Counted from the first letter of the stretch, positions 24,967 through 34,203 are shown. The stretch is 64,000 nt of DNA from Shewanella sp. KX20019 (GCF_016757755.1 NZ_CP068437.1:1-64000); one strand, 5' to 3'. The notes: generated by a model from the letters alone, not told the origin. Made by a program: numbers and translations.

Positions 24967-26010
24967 ATGTTAAAAAAAGCTTTTGTTGCACTGGCCGTGT
25001 TAACCACTATTACTGGTTGTAAGTCTACTGGCCCCAATGTTTGTTCCGCTTCGACTCGAGTAGAGTTACCTGTCAGTGGTCATGTTGTTAAAGGTACCGC
25101 GAGCACTAAGGTGATAGTGTTTGAGCCTGACCTAAAAGTTGATACTAGTAGCACTGCTGAAAGAATCACGGCTTCATTTCACCAATCGTTAAGCAAGCAG
25201 GTCAATATGACAGGCTCAAAAATTGTTGACCGAAGTCTAGCGAAGAAACTTAAGTCAGAGCTACAGATTGCAGAAGCGAGTGGGCGGTACAGTTCTGAAG
25301 GAGTACCTATCGCGGATTTCGCCATCTTTACTGATATTGGCATCGCAAATTTTTCTCGCGAGTTTAAAGGTGCTCATGAATCTTACGACCCGATAAAAGA
25401 TAGACGTGTAATGGTCGCTGCAGCATGTAATTTTGAGGCGAAAATCGAGGCTAGTACTCGAGCTGTATCACTGCCTGATATGTTAACTTTGGATCAAATT
25501 GAATTTGTGGGTGATAACACCTACTCATATGATACGACAAACTCTCGCTGCCCTATCCCTCAAGATCAAATCAACAGCATGATTGCTAAAGCGGCAAAGA
25601 GTGCAGTGACCCGCAGTGATGAGTTGAAAAACTTACTAGCTCCTCGAGCAAGTGTTGTTGAGATGCGTCAATGCGATGCTGGCACCATGGTTCGTATTGA
25701 TATGGGTAGTCGTCATGGCGTAGAACCTGAGTGGGATGTTGACTTTATTACTCATGAAAAAGTCACTAACTATGCAGGTGAAATGGAGATCGAAACCAGT
25801 GGTTATGGTGAAGGTGTAGTGATCAATAATGCCGAACACGGTATTAAACCAAACCATGCTTGGGTTATTATCGATAAGGATATGGCGGGTAAAGTAAAGC
25901 GCGGCGATACCGTTAAAGTTAAGTTTGAAGATGCCTGCAACGGTATGTCTATATTCGCAAGTTTATGCCATAAAACATCAGAAACATTATCAGAAACATT
26001 TAGTTTTTAA
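24967..26010 (+). CDS. FlgT/CsgG-like outer-membrane lipoprotein
   Basis: A lipoprotein of about 347 residues from ATG 24967, with signal MLKKAFVALAVLTTITGC (lipobox ITGC). An in-frame ATG at 24955 adds four residues (MDID) and is less likely because GGAT at 24957 fits ATG 24967. The middle part, around STAERITASFHQSLSKQVN and KIVDRSLAKKLKSELQIAE, resembles the CsgG/TolB N-terminal type of domain that also occurs in FlgT. The C-terminal part, around GTMVRIDMGSRHGVEPEWDVDF and VKRGDTVKVKFED (each shortened), resembles the small beta-barrel at the end of FlgT. These are resemblances by eye. It ends ten bases before the next LPP20 gene. Confidence 0.68.
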   Translation: MLKKAFVALAVLTTITGCKSTGPNVCSASTRVELPVSGHVVKGTASTKVIVFEPDLKVDTSSTAERITASFHQSLSKQVNMTGSKIVDRSLAKKLKSELQIAEASGRYSSEGVPIADFAIFTDIGIANFSREFKGAHESYDPIKDRRVMVAAACNFEAKIEASTRAVSLPDMLTLDQIEFVGDNTYSYDTTNSRCPIPQDQINSMIAKAAKSAVTRSDELKNLLAPRASVVEMRQCDAGTMVRIDMGSRHGVEPEWDVDFITHEKVTNYAGEMEIETSGYGEGVVINNAEHGIKPNHAWVIIDKDMAGKVKRGDTVKVKFEDACNGMSIFASLCHKTSETLSETFSF

Positions 26011-26019
26011 GGGAATAGA

Positions 26020-26616
26020 ATGAAAAAATTATTGATCACTGCCGCTGTACTGGGAATGTTAGGCGGTTGCCAAAGCAATGATACTGTGCAAAATGTGCAG
26101 CAAATTGATTGCACTTATCCGGATGCACCAACTGTAACTGCACCGCGCTGGGTGTGTGATGTTATGCCTGAAGGTATTGAAATGGGTGCTGTTGGTTATG
26201 CCAAGAAAAGTGTCGCTGGTCTTAGTATTATGCGTGATGTGGCAACTAACGATGCTCGTGCAAGATTGGCGCAGCAGTTCGAGTCGAACGTAAACACCTT
26301 GTTTAAGCAGGCGACAACAGCAAACATAGTGTCGACAACTGAAAGTGTGTCAGAAGAGGTGAATGAATACTTTGAGTCTGTAACTAAAAACGTCACTAGT
26401 CGAACATTATCTAACAGCCGCGTGATAGTGACTCAGCGTAGCCCTAATGGCGGACTTTATACGTTAGTGGGCATGGATAAAGCGACCTATGATGACAATA
26501 TTGCCAAGGTTTTGGCTGCAGCGGGTAAGAAAGAGCCTGAGCTATGGAATAAGTTTAATAACAAGAAAGCAGCTGAAGAGTTAGATGCGGTGTTGTCTTC
26601 GTTACAAAAGCTTTAA
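26020..26616 (+). CDS. Second LPP20 family lipoprotein
   Basis: A 198-residue lipoprotein with signal MKKLLITAAVLGMLGGC (Cys17). The mature part has the LPP20 hallmarks: PRWVCDVMPEGIEMGAVGYA, then a helix RDVATNDARARLAQQFES and, near the end, SPNGGLYTLVGMDKATYDDNI. ATG 26020 follows AAGGGAA (26010-26016). It directly follows the FlgT-like gene and is separated from the transglycosylase gene by a hairpin, so it closes the first transcription segment of the locus. Confidence 0.8.
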   Translation: MKKLLITAAVLGMLGGCQSNDTVQNVQQIDCTYPDAPTVTAPRWVCDVMPEGIEMGAVGYAKKSVAGLSIMRDVATNDARARLAQQFESNVNTLFKQATTANIVSTTESVSEEVNEYFESVTKNVTSRTLSNSRVIVTQRSPNGGLYTLVGMDKATYDDNIAKVLAAAGKKEPELWNKFNNKKAAEELDAVLSSLQKL

Positions 26617-26627
26617 CCAGTAGATAA

Positions 26628-26654
26628 GAGAGGGAAGCGCTAAGCTTCCCTCTT
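26628..26654 (+). terminator. Hairpin between the LPP20 gene and the transglycosylase gene
   Basis: GAGAGGGAAGC (26628-26638) pairs with GCTTCCCTCTT (26644-26654), followed by a GTTTTG tail. The stem is strong but the T-run is short, so it may be partial termination or attenuation inside the locus. Confidence 0.6.
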
Positions 26655-26704
26655 GTTTTGGGTTGTGCCTCTTACTTTTCATCTGGTGACGAAAGGATTC
26701 AATA

Positions 26705-28036
26705 ATGAAAACTCGTTTAACAGGTTTAATGACCTGCTTAATATTAAGTATGCCGTCAGTTTTTGCGGCTGACCGCTTTGCAGAGATTGATGCTGTAATT
26801 GATAAAGCGAACTTTACTCAAGAGCAAATGGATAAGGAGTATCAGGATTTTGTTTTTGCATATATGGCTGAATATGAGAATTGGCGCGTCGAGTACTTAA
26901 AGGAGTTTGATCAATACCGTGCTGAAATCATAGAAAAATGGGGCGTAGGAGATGTATCTGAACGTCACCGGAATGTTGAGTATTCAGCAGATCAAACCGT
27001 AAAATCCATCATTGATTATGATAACAATGAGATATCGGTTTCAATACTCGTTGATAGTGATACCTCTGATGAGGATGCCAAGGCTGAGTTAACAAAGCAG
27101 ATAGAGGTACTTGTTACTACACCTGCATCGAATGTATCGAAAGTGATTAGGTCCATTGAGCCCGAAGCGATAGCGGCAGTTAAAATTACGCAGGTGGCTT
27201 TTTCTGCTGAAAATGAGAAACAAGCTAAACAGGTTATTATTGAACAAACAAAAGCACAATTAAGAGAGATAGATAAAGAGTCCGATAAGGCGCAGCTAAC
27301 GAAAACGGATAACCTATCTATTGAGATGATTGAGCAAGTCTCTATTCAGAAAAAGAAAAAATTACTCGTGGTAGCCAAGGAACGACTGGTCACGGTTGCG
27401 AGCGATTATGATAAACAAAGAGCGCAGAAAACGGCAGAATTAACTGAAAAAAAGATTGTCGAGTATAAGGTTAAGTTGCCTAAAAATGGCCTCAGCTCAC
27501 GTGCGAGTGCTGTTGTTAATTTTGCTCAAACAGAGGCTGAGAGATGGCATATTTCATCAGCACTGATTATGGCGGTTATTCACTCTGAATCGAGCTTTGA
27601 TCCAAAAGCCACGTCGCCGATCCCCGCTTATGGCCTAATGCAGATTGTGCCTACAACAGCAGGTTATGATGTAAACCAAATCGTCAGAAAAATAAGCGCT
27701 CCTATGAGTTCTGGCGACTTGTATGTTCCTGGTGTTAACGTCGAAACGGGCGCAGCCTATTTAAATATTCTGGATAAACGCTATCTTAAGTCTATTGAAA
27801 ATGATGAAAGTAGACTGTATTGCATGATTGCGGCGTACAACACCGGTGCGGGTAACGTGGCTAAAGCTTTCAATGCTGATGGTGCACGAAATATTAGAAA
27901 GGCTGCCAAAGTGATTAACAAGATGGCGCCAGATGAGGTTTATCAGCACCTGTTACATAATCTACCTTATGATGAGACCAAGCATTATCTTAAAAAGGTA
28001 AGTAGTCGAATTGAGCTTTATCAGAATAAGATTTGA
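26705..28036 (+). CDS. MltC-like lytic transglycosylase
   Basis: A 443-residue exported murein hydrolase. After a signal peptide (ending VFAA near residue 22) comes a long charged region with coiled-coil character (residues about 60-240) related to the N-terminal domain of MltC. The SLT catalytic domain has its catalytic glutamate in IHSESSFDPKA (Glu295), followed by YGLMQIVPTTAG and MIAAYNTGAGNVAKAF, the three standard SLT motifs. MltC of E. coli is a 359-residue lipoprotein; here there is no lipobox and the N-terminal region is longer. The context (three envelope lipoproteins and a membrane protein) suggests local opening of peptidoglycan for an envelope-spanning structure. Confidence 0.85.
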   Translation: MKTRLTGLMTCLILSMPSVFAADRFAEIDAVIDKANFTQEQMDKEYQDFVFAYMAEYENWRVEYLKEFDQYRAEIIEKWGVGDVSERHRNVEYSADQTVKSIIDYDNNEISVSILVDSDTSDEDAKAELTKQIEVLVTTPASNVSKVIRSIEPEAIAAVKITQVAFSAENEKQAKQVIIEQTKAQLREIDKESDKAQLTKTDNLSIEMIEQVSIQKKKKLLVVAKERLVTVASDYDKQRAQKTAELTEKKIVEYKVKLPKNGLSSRASAVVNFAQTEAERWHISSALIMAVIHSESSFDPKATSPIPAYGLMQIVPTTAGYDVNQIVRKISAPMSSGDLYVPGVNVETGAAYLNILDKRYLKSIENDESRLYCMIAAYNTGAGNVAKAFNADGARNIRKAAKVINKMAPDEVYQHLLHNLPYDETKHYLKKVSSRIELYQNKI

Positions 28037-28048
28037 TATTTACGCAAT

Positions 28049-28078
28049 AAAAAAGCCAGCATAAGCTGGCTTTTTTTT
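28049..28078. terminator. Bidirectional terminator between the transglycosylase gene and fadA
   Basis: GCCAGC (28055-28060), loop ATAA, GCTGGC (28065-28070), with an A-run before and eight Ts after. It serves the transglycosylase gene on the plus strand and fadBA on the minus strand. Confidence 0.92.
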
Positions 28079-28093
28079 ATGAAAAATTAACTG

Positions 28094-29257
28094 TTAAGGG
28101 CGCTCGAAAATAGTCGCAATACCTTGCCCTAAACCAATACACATAGTCGCAAGACCATACTTAGCATCTTTGGCTTCCATCAAGTTGATCAGCGTAGTTG
28201 AGATACGCGTACCTGAACAACCCAGTGGGTGACCCAATGCAATTGCGCCGCCGTTAAGGTTAACCTTCTCATCTACCACATCCATCAAACCAAGATCTTT
28301 AACACAAGGTAATGATTGTGCAGCAAAGGCTTCATTAAGCTCAATAACGTCTAGGTCATCAACGGTAAGGCCGGCACGCTTAAGCGCTTTCTGCGTCGCT
28401 GGTACTGGGCCGTAACCCATGATTGCAGCATCACAGCCAGCAATAGCCATTGAACGAATACGTGCTCTAATTGGCAAGCCTAGTGCTTTTGCTTTCTCCT
28501 CTTCCATCACCAACATGGCAGATGCACCATCTGAAAGTGCTGAAGAGGTACCTGCGGTGACGGTTCCGTTTGCAGGGTCAAACGCTGGGCGTAATCCTGA
28601 TAATGACTCCATTGATGTTTCTGGGCGAATTACTTCATCGTGCTCAACTTTAATCAGTGCACCATCAGCATCATGGCCTTCAATCGCGACGATCTCATTG
28701 GCGAAGCGGCCTTCAACTGTAGCTGCTTGTGCACGTTGGTGTGAACGTACCGCAAAAGCATCTTGTTGCTCACGAGTGATGCCATGCATTTTACCGAGCA
28801 TTTCTGCCGTAAGGCCCATCATGCCCGATGCCTTAGCGACGTTATTAGCAAGACCAGGGTGGAAGTCCACGCCATGGTTCATCGGCACATGGCCCATATG
28901 CTCAACACCACCAACGATAAAGGTATCGCCTTGGCCAGTCATAATAGCGCGGGCTGCTTGGTGAAGTGCATCCATTGATGAACCGCACAAACGGTTGACG
29001 GTAACGGCACCCACTTGCTTAGGAATACCAGCAAGTAGCGCTGCGTTACGCGCAATATTAAAGCCCTGTTCAAGCGTCTGCTGTACACAACCCCACATCA
29101 CGTCCTCAATGGTGTTTGGGTCAAGCTTAGGGTTACGCTCAAGTAGAGACTTCATTAGTTCTGCAGAGAGAGTTTCTGCGCGTACATTTCTAAATACTCC
29201 AGCCTTTGAGCGGCCCATTGGAGTACGAATGCAATCTACAATTACGGCATTTTTCAT
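28094..29257 (-). CDS. fadA: Acetyl-CoA C-acyltransferase FadA (3-ketoacyl-CoA thiolase)
   Basis: The thiolase subunit of the aerobic fatty acid oxidation complex, cleaving 3-ketoacyl-CoA to acetyl-CoA and a shortened acyl-CoA. The 387-residue product matches E. coli FadA in length and sequence: nucleophilic cysteine in VNRLCGSSMDALHQAAR near residue 91, then NGGAIALGHPLGCSGTR with its catalytic histidine, and the second active-site cysteine in TMCIGLGQGIA near the C-terminus. It lies 18 bases downstream of fadB on the same strand, in the standard fadBA operon. Confidence 0.97.
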   Translation of the reverse strand: MKNAVIVDCIRTPMGRSKAGVFRNVRAETLSAELMKSLLERNPKLDPNTIEDVMWGCVQQTLEQGFNIARNAALLAGIPKQVGAVTVNRLCGSSMDALHQAARAIMTGQGDTFIVGGVEHMGHVPMNHGVDFHPGLANNVAKASGMMGLTAEMLGKMHGITREQQDAFAVRSHQRAQAATVEGRFANEIVAIEGHDADGALIKVEHDEVIRPETSMESLSGLRPAFDPANGTVTAGTSSALSDGASAMLVMEEEKAKALGLPIRARIRSMAIAGCDAAIMGYGPVPATQKALKRAGLTVDDLDVIELNEAFAAQSLPCVKDLGLMDVVDEKVNLNGGAIALGHPLGCSGTRISTTLINLMEAKDAKYGLATMCIGLGQGIATIFERP

Positions 29258-29275
29258 TGTTCTAATCCTTGCTGC

Positions 29276-31429
29276 TTAAGCCTGCTGGTAGTAGCTGCCA
29301 TTGTTGGCGGCGAGTTCACGCATAGCGTCGGTTACTTGATATAGGCCACCTAGGTGAGCATATTTGTCAGCTAATGCGACAAAATTTGCCACACCCATAG
29401 TATCTAGGTAACGGAATACACCGCCTCTAAAGGGTGGGAAACCAAGGCCATAAACTAAGCCCATATCCGCTTCAGCAGGCGAAGCGATAATACCTTCTTC
29501 AAGACAGCGTACCGTCTCGATGATCATTGGGATCATTGTACGAGCGATGATCTCATCAGATTCGAATGCTTTCTTCTCACCAAACTCAGCTTGCAGTAAT
29601 TCATAGCTGGTTGGATCCAAATCTTTCTTTGGCTTGCCACGACGATCAACTGAATATTGGTAAAAGCCTTTGCTGTTCTTCTGGCCGAATCGGTCAGCTT
29701 CAAACATGACGTCAATTGCATCTTTAGCTGTTTTCCCCATGCGCTCTGGGAAACCTTCTGCCATAACGGCTTGAGCATGGTGACCTGTATCAAGGCCAAC
29801 CACATCAAGCAAGTAAGCAGGGCCCATAGGCCAGCCAAACTGCTTTTCCATCACCTTATCGATAGCTGCAAAGTCGGCGCCGTCAGCAAGTAAGCCGCTA
29901 AAGCCGGCAAAGTATGGGAACAAGACACGGTTAACGAAGAAGCCTGGACAATCGTTGACGACGATAGGGGTTTTACCCATTTTACTTGCGTAAGCGACAA
30001 CGGAAGCAATCGTTTCTTCAGAGCTGTTCTCACCACGAATAACTTCTACTAATGGCATCTTATGCACTGGATTAAAGAAGTGCATACCGCAGAAACGTTC
30101 AGGCTTCTTAAGGCTCTTAGCAAGTAGGTTGATTGAGATAGTTGAAGTGTTTGAAGTGATAATGGCATCTTCAGTAACATGCTGTTCAACTTCTGCAAGC
30201 ACCATAGATTTTACTTTTGGATGCTCAACCACAGCCTCAACAATAATATCTACTGCTTTCACTGGTGCGTAATCTAGGGCTGGGGTGATGTTGTTTAGTA
30301 CTGTCGCCATTTTTGCTGGAGTCGAGCGACCGCGCTTAACTTGCGCCGTTAACAGTTTAGATGCTTCGTTAAGGCCTAGCTCTAGCGCCGGTTGTGCGAT
30401 ATCTTTCATCACAATCGGTGTACCCTTGCTAGCACTCTGGTAGGCGATACCGCCACCCATGATCCCAGCGCCTAATACTGCAGCGGAATTAACTTTCTTG
30501 GCCAGTTTACCCGCTTTCTTAGCTTTGCCTTTTACCAGTTGATCATTAAGGAAGATGCCAATTAATGATTGAGCAACTTCGGTCTTTGCTAGTTTAACAA
30601 AGGCTTGATGCTCAATCTTAAGTGCTTCTGCGCGGGAGCACTTGGCTGCCTGCTCGATAACACTGATTACCGCCATTGGCGCTGGGTAGTGCTTGCCGGC
30701 AACCTTAAAGACCATGCCTTTAGCGGTAGCGAAAGACATCATCGCCTCAAGTTTTGGCAGCGTTAGTGGTGCCAGTTTTTTAGCACGGCGCGTCTGCCAA
30801 TCAAGTTTTTCTGCTACAGCATCTTTCAACATTTTTAGTGCTGCACTTTGCAACTGCTCAGGTGCGACAAGCGCATCGATAGCGCCAATTTTTAATGCAG
30901 CGTCAGGTCGTTGATCTTTACCGGAAGTGATCCATTCAAGGGCATTGTCTGCACCAACTACGCGAGGTAAGCGCACTGTGCCGCCAAAACCTGGGATAAT
31001 CCCTAACTTAGTTTCAGGTAGCCCGATGCGAGCAGTGGTGTCTGCAATACGGAGATCGGTGGCCAGAATGGTTTCACATCCAGCCCCTAGCGCAAAGCCA
31101 TTAATCGCTGAAATTGTCGGAAACGGCAGATCTTCCAATTTATTGAAAACAACATTAGCTTCTTGCAACCAAGACAATAGTACTGAATCTTCCTCAGCAA
31201 AAAGTCCTAAGAATTCTGTGATATCAGCACCAACAATAAATGTTGATTTCGATGACGTCAGCATTAAACCTTTGATATTGTTATTTTGCTTAATGCTGTC
31301 GAGTGCAGCATTTAAAGAGTCGATGGTTTCTCTATCGAACTTATTAACCGAACCTTGTGCGTTAAAACACAAATGAGCGATGTTGTCCTCAAGTAACTCA
31401 ACCTCAATAGTAGGGCTTTGGTAGATCAT
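29276..31429 (-). CDS. fadB: Fatty acid oxidation complex subunit alpha FadB
   Basis: FadB carries enoyl-CoA hydratase/isomerase activity at its N-terminus and 3-hydroxyacyl-CoA dehydrogenase activity at its C-terminus. The product is 717 residues (E. coli 729). The crotonase half contains FPTISAINGFALGAGCETILA and GLPETKLGIIPGFGGTVRLP, with the two catalytic glutamates. The dehydrogenase half starts at the dinucleotide fold AAVLGAGIMGGGIAYQSA near residue 316 and includes RFCGMHFFNPVHKMPLVEVI with the catalytic histidine. A palindrome resembling a PsrA operator lies about 150 bases upstream. In E. coli the neighbour is pepQ; here an 11-kb block intervenes. Confidence 0.97.
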   Translation of the reverse strand: MIYQSPTIEVELLEDNIAHLCFNAQGSVNKFDRETIDSLNAALDSIKQNNNIKGLMLTSSKSTFIVGADITEFLGLFAEEDSVLLSWLQEANVVFNKLEDLPFPTISAINGFALGAGCETILATDLRIADTTARIGLPETKLGIIPGFGGTVRLPRVVGADNALEWITSGKDQRPDAALKIGAIDALVAPEQLQSAALKMLKDAVAEKLDWQTRRAKKLAPLTLPKLEAMMSFATAKGMVFKVAGKHYPAPMAVISVIEQAAKCSRAEALKIEHQAFVKLAKTEVAQSLIGIFLNDQLVKGKAKKAGKLAKKVNSAAVLGAGIMGGGIAYQSASKGTPIVMKDIAQPALELGLNEASKLLTAQVKRGRSTPAKMATVLNNITPALDYAPVKAVDIIVEAVVEHPKVKSMVLAEVEQHVTEDAIITSNTSTISINLLAKSLKKPERFCGMHFFNPVHKMPLVEVIRGENSSEETIASVVAYASKMGKTPIVVNDCPGFFVNRVLFPYFAGFSGLLADGADFAAIDKVMEKQFGWPMGPAYLLDVVGLDTGHHAQAVMAEGFPERMGKTAKDAIDVMFEADRFGQKNSKGFYQYSVDRRGKPKKDLDPTSYELLQAEFGEKKAFESDEIIARTMIPMIIETVRCLEEGIIASPAEADMGLVYGLGFPPFRGGVFRYLDTMGVANFVALADKYAHLGGLYQVTDAMRELAANNGSYYQQA

Positions 31430-31782
31430 TGCTTGCTTCCTTATAGCTTAAGTTAACTATCTACTCGTTTTTTTAATGAGTAAATTTAACTCTCTTCTTC
31501 ACAGCAGCTTCGGCCATCATTTGACCAGTTGTTGCTCAGTGTGCGATGAATAACATTAAATTACAACACCCAATTTAAACGATCGTTTGGTTTTTTCTGG
31601 CCTGTTAAATATAGCGCCTATTAATCAACAGCATACCTTTAAAAATCTGTCAGTTCTCCTTAGGTTTTGCTTAGGAAGCATAGTCGTTATACCTGCTTAA
31701 AGTGTTTGAAGAGCTAAATTAGTTAACTTAAGTAAACTAGTGTGAGGTTTTCTAACTTGCAAACCACGCTTGTTAAGGTAGT
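31430..31782. other. Divergent intergenic region between fadB and the AraC-type regulator
   Basis: This 353-base gap holds the promoter region of fadBA on the minus strand and of the regulator on the plus strand. The one clear structure is the palindrome AAACGATCGTTT at 31577-31588. No small gene or RNA gene was recognised. Confidence 0.6.
31577..31588. promoter_or_regulatory. Candidate PsrA-type operator upstream of fadBA
   Basis: AAACGATCGTTT is a perfect 12-bp palindrome. The AAAC..GTTT halves match the known style of PsrA sites, where PsrA is a TetR-family regulator of fatty acid degradation in Pseudomonas and Shewanella. Its place about 150 bases upstream of fadB fits, but it could equally serve the divergent regulator gene. 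Confidence 0.5.
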
Positions 31783-32610
31783 TTGATTAAGGCAACGACT
31801 TTTCGATTGACTGCATATCAATTTCAAGCGGATTTCGGTGAAGGGAATTCATTTATTACAGAGGGTATTTTGAAGCCACACGTCTGGATTCGACATGGAG
31901 TGTTGATTACCTATGGAGCTGCACTCGATACAGCATTACATCGCCATCATGCTATACAGCTTGTGTGGGCGAAAGGGGATTCTTCATGCCAATGGTCAGA
32001 TGGTCACGCGAGTGGCAATTTGATTATCGACTCCCAAGTTGAACATAAACTGCAACTCGATGAGGGCTGGATATTGCTGGTCGAACCGCAGTGTGAGCTT
32101 GGTATCAATCTAGGTAAGATGATTGCCGACAAGCAGGTGGTTCCCTTTAACCATCTGCTTGGTGCTTACGTGGCAGAAAAGCCTCAGGATAGCCCGAACG
32201 AAGTGCTAGCACCATTGCTGAAAGCATTAAACATCTCTTTTGCTAAAGACCCACAATCAACACCGACATTAGATAAGCGGATTCAAGCCCTATTAACTAG
32301 GCTCGACCTGTGTTTACAAGGTGCCTGCCAAAAGCCAGCTAGTTGGCGAGCCAGTGAAGTGGCCAGTGAACTGTCCATGTCTGAGAGTCGTTTTAGGCAC
32401 CTGTTTAGCACTCAGATGGGGATCGCTTGGCGGCCATATCTAAGATGGCGCCGCTTATCCTGTGCTATCACCGCGATGATGTCTGGCCATACCGCGACCG
32501 AATCTGCACATTTAACAGGCTTCGCTGATAGCGCTCACTTAAGTCGAACATTCAGGGCTATGTTCGGTATTTCAATTCAGCAGGCTAAAGCACTTTTCGC
32601 ATCATCGTAA
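31783..32610 (+). CDS. AraC family transcriptional regulator
   Basis: A 275-residue regulator with a C-terminal AraC/XylS double helix-turn-helix: first helix-turn-helix around SEVASELSMSESRFRHLF and second around ESAHLTGFADSAHLSRTFRAMFG (each only partly quoted), residues about 185-270. The N-terminal half is a cupin-like sensing region with HRHHAIQLVWAKGD near residue 50. The start is TTG 31783, with AAGGTAG at 31775-31781 nearby; the next in-frame ATG (31897) would delete part of the cupin. It is the first plus-strand gene of the accessory block and may regulate the acyl/sulfur cluster 386 bases downstream, or itself, or fadBA. Confidence 0.8.
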   Translation: MIKATTFRLTAYQFQADFGEGNSFITEGILKPHVWIRHGVLITYGAALDTALHRHHAIQLVWAKGDSSCQWSDGHASGNLIIDSQVEHKLQLDEGWILLVEPQCELGINLGKMIADKQVVPFNHLLGAYVAEKPQDSPNEVLAPLLKALNISFAKDPQSTPTLDKRIQALLTRLDLCLQGACQKPASWRASEVASELSMSESRFRHLFSTQMGIAWRPYLRWRRLSCAITAMMSGHTATESAHLTGFADSAHLSRTFRAMFGISIQQAKALFASS

Positions 32611-32996
32611 TGACATCATTGATGTCGTTAGTTCGTCTTATCTCCATATGACATCCCCCATTTAACTCCTGAAAACGACTACTTTGTATTAAAACAATTA
32701 CCTGTGGTGGTACAAAGTTAGCCAGTTTGTTCAAGTTTTCCTCGGCCGACAGACAATATACTTAGCGGCATTATTTTACATCAAATTGGTGTGGCACTAG
32801 GCACGATGCTTTAAAACGAGTTGCTCACTGACCGTTTTGTGTTGGAGTCATTTCTCCCTTGTTTGGCTACAACACTTTTTTCTTCCTAACTACGACTTGA
32901 ACACTGACAGTTAAAAATCAACGGTGCTTTATTCCTGATGGGATTTATTGGTTTTTAAAGTGATAAGTAATTATTAATAAAGGCGATTGCAATTAA
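32611..32996. other. Upstream region of the acyl/sulfur biosynthetic cluster
   Basis: This 386-base gap starts with the inverted repeat GACATCA/TGATGTC (32612-32626) directly after the regulator's stop, without a T-run. The rest is a likely promoter and leader region for the nine-gene cluster. I see no well-matched -35/-10 pair and no small coding region. AAAGGCG at about 32980 is the only ribosome-binding-like motif before ATG 32997, and it is rather far away. Confidence 0.5.
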
Positions 32997-34172
32997 ATGG
33001 AATTATATAGAACGTTAGAGCAAGCAGGGCTAGATCCTATCAAGGTAGCCTTGTCTTCTGTTGGACAACTGTACGCTATGAGTGAAGCTGATCTTTTGTC
33101 GTTTAAGCATTCATTAGTTGTTGAGTCGTTTGAATTTCATTATCAAAATAACACTTTCTTTCGCAATGCTTGCGAAGCTCGTGGTATCACGTCTGGGCAA
33201 ATTCTCTGTGCTGATGACTTAATCAAAATCCCTTTATTACCGATCCACCTCTTTAAAGCTAACGACAGTCATAAGTTACTTTCAAAAGGCCTTAACACGA
33301 TTGAGTTGGAGATGCGTAGTACGGGGACATCCGGGCTCCCAAGTGTGTCACGTCGTTGCAGTGACACGGTGGATAACGCGATATTAGGTATTTACGCCAT
33401 GTATCGCGAGTTTCTGAAATTATCAAAAGGTGCGGGACTATATCTTTGCCCTTCGACCGAAGAGATCCCTGAAATGGGGATGATCAAGGCGCTGAACTTA
33501 TTAGCTGGGCTGCTAGATACCCATAAGTTCATGGTAAAAAATGAAACCTTCGCGCCAGAGGATGCCCTCGAGCAGTTGCAAGAGTGGGGCGGGACATTTG
33601 ACCGCCATATTATTGGTCCCCCTTTCCTTATTAATCGTTTTATCCGCTATTTAAAAGCTACAAATACTCGCCTCAAGTTGGATAAAAATACCTTGGTTAT
33701 TACGTTAGGGGGTTGGAAACGCTTCAATGGCGAGATGATGTCTAGAGCTGAGTTTAATCAAGAGTGTATCGATTACCTCGGCGTCAGAGAGGAGCAGATC
33801 CGAGATATTTATGCCTTAGTTGAATCGAATGTATTAGCGATTGACGATGAGAATGGCGTGAAGCACGTTTCGCCATTTGTGCACTTCTCAGTGCGTGACC
33901 CGAAGAACTTAGATAAAGAAGTAAAGGTTGGTGACATTGGTCAGCTGGCTATATTGGACCCTTTATCGCGCTCGACTCCAGGTTTTATTTTGACTGAAGA
34001 TCTGATCCGTTTATTGCCTAAAACTGACGAGTCTGGTCGTAGCGGACAACGAATGCAGTATGTGATGCGTTTACCTGAATCGAAAGAGTTTGGCTGCTGT
34101 GCGGTAAACCTCGATAAGCGTTTGGATGACGTTGAAGCTGAGCATGGCAATGCTTGTCCGATAGTGTCTTAA
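32997..34172 (+). CDS. LuxE-like acyl-protein synthetase
   Basis: The 391-residue product resembles LuxE, the acyl-protein synthetase that activates fatty acids as acyl-AMP and holds them as a thioester in the bioluminescence fatty acid reductase complex; it also recalls coenzyme F390 synthetase. The adenylate-forming motif is MRSTGTSGLPS near residues 103-113; later pieces are ITLGGWKRFNGEMMSR and IRDIYALVESN. There is no luxCDAB here, so this is not bioluminescence. As first gene of the cluster, with a second acyl-activating enzyme four genes on, it probably supplies or transfers an acyl group to a carrier. Confidence 0.78.
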   Translation: MELYRTLEQAGLDPIKVALSSVGQLYAMSEADLLSFKHSLVVESFEFHYQNNTFFRNACEARGITSGQILCADDLIKIPLLPIHLFKANDSHKLLSKGLNTIELEMRSTGTSGLPSVSRRCSDTVDNAILGIYAMYREFLKLSKGAGLYLCPSTEEIPEMGMIKALNLLAGLLDTHKFMVKNETFAPEDALEQLQEWGGTFDRHIIGPPFLINRFIRYLKATNTRLKLDKNTLVITLGGWKRFNGEMMSRAEFNQECIDYLGVREEQIRDIYALVESNVLAIDDENGVKHVSPFVHFSVRDPKNLDKEVKVGDIGQLAILDPLSRSTPGFILTEDLIRLLPKTDESGRSGQRMQYVMRLPESKEFGCCAVNLDKRLDDVEAEHGNACPIVS

Positions 34173-34203
34173 GCTGCCAGCCATTACCTAAAGAGATTGA
34201 GCT

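Noticed and set aside
23962..26616. Part of a flagellar gene cluster because of FlgP/FlgT-like proteins
   Set aside because: No flagellar structural or regulatory gene is nearby; the transglycosylase and BamE-like partners point to a separate envelope system.
28419..28964. 181-codon plus-strand open frame opposite fadA
   Set aside because: It is a shadow of fadA codon structure: low-complexity Ser/Ala/Ile-rich translation with no domain and no ribosome-binding site. A similar 149-codon frame opposite fadB (30927-31376) was rejected for the same reason.
32997..34172. Bioluminescence (lux) operon based on the LuxE-like gene
   Set aside because: No luxC, luxD, luxA or luxB homologue is near; the neighbours are FAAL, carrier protein and sulfur genes.
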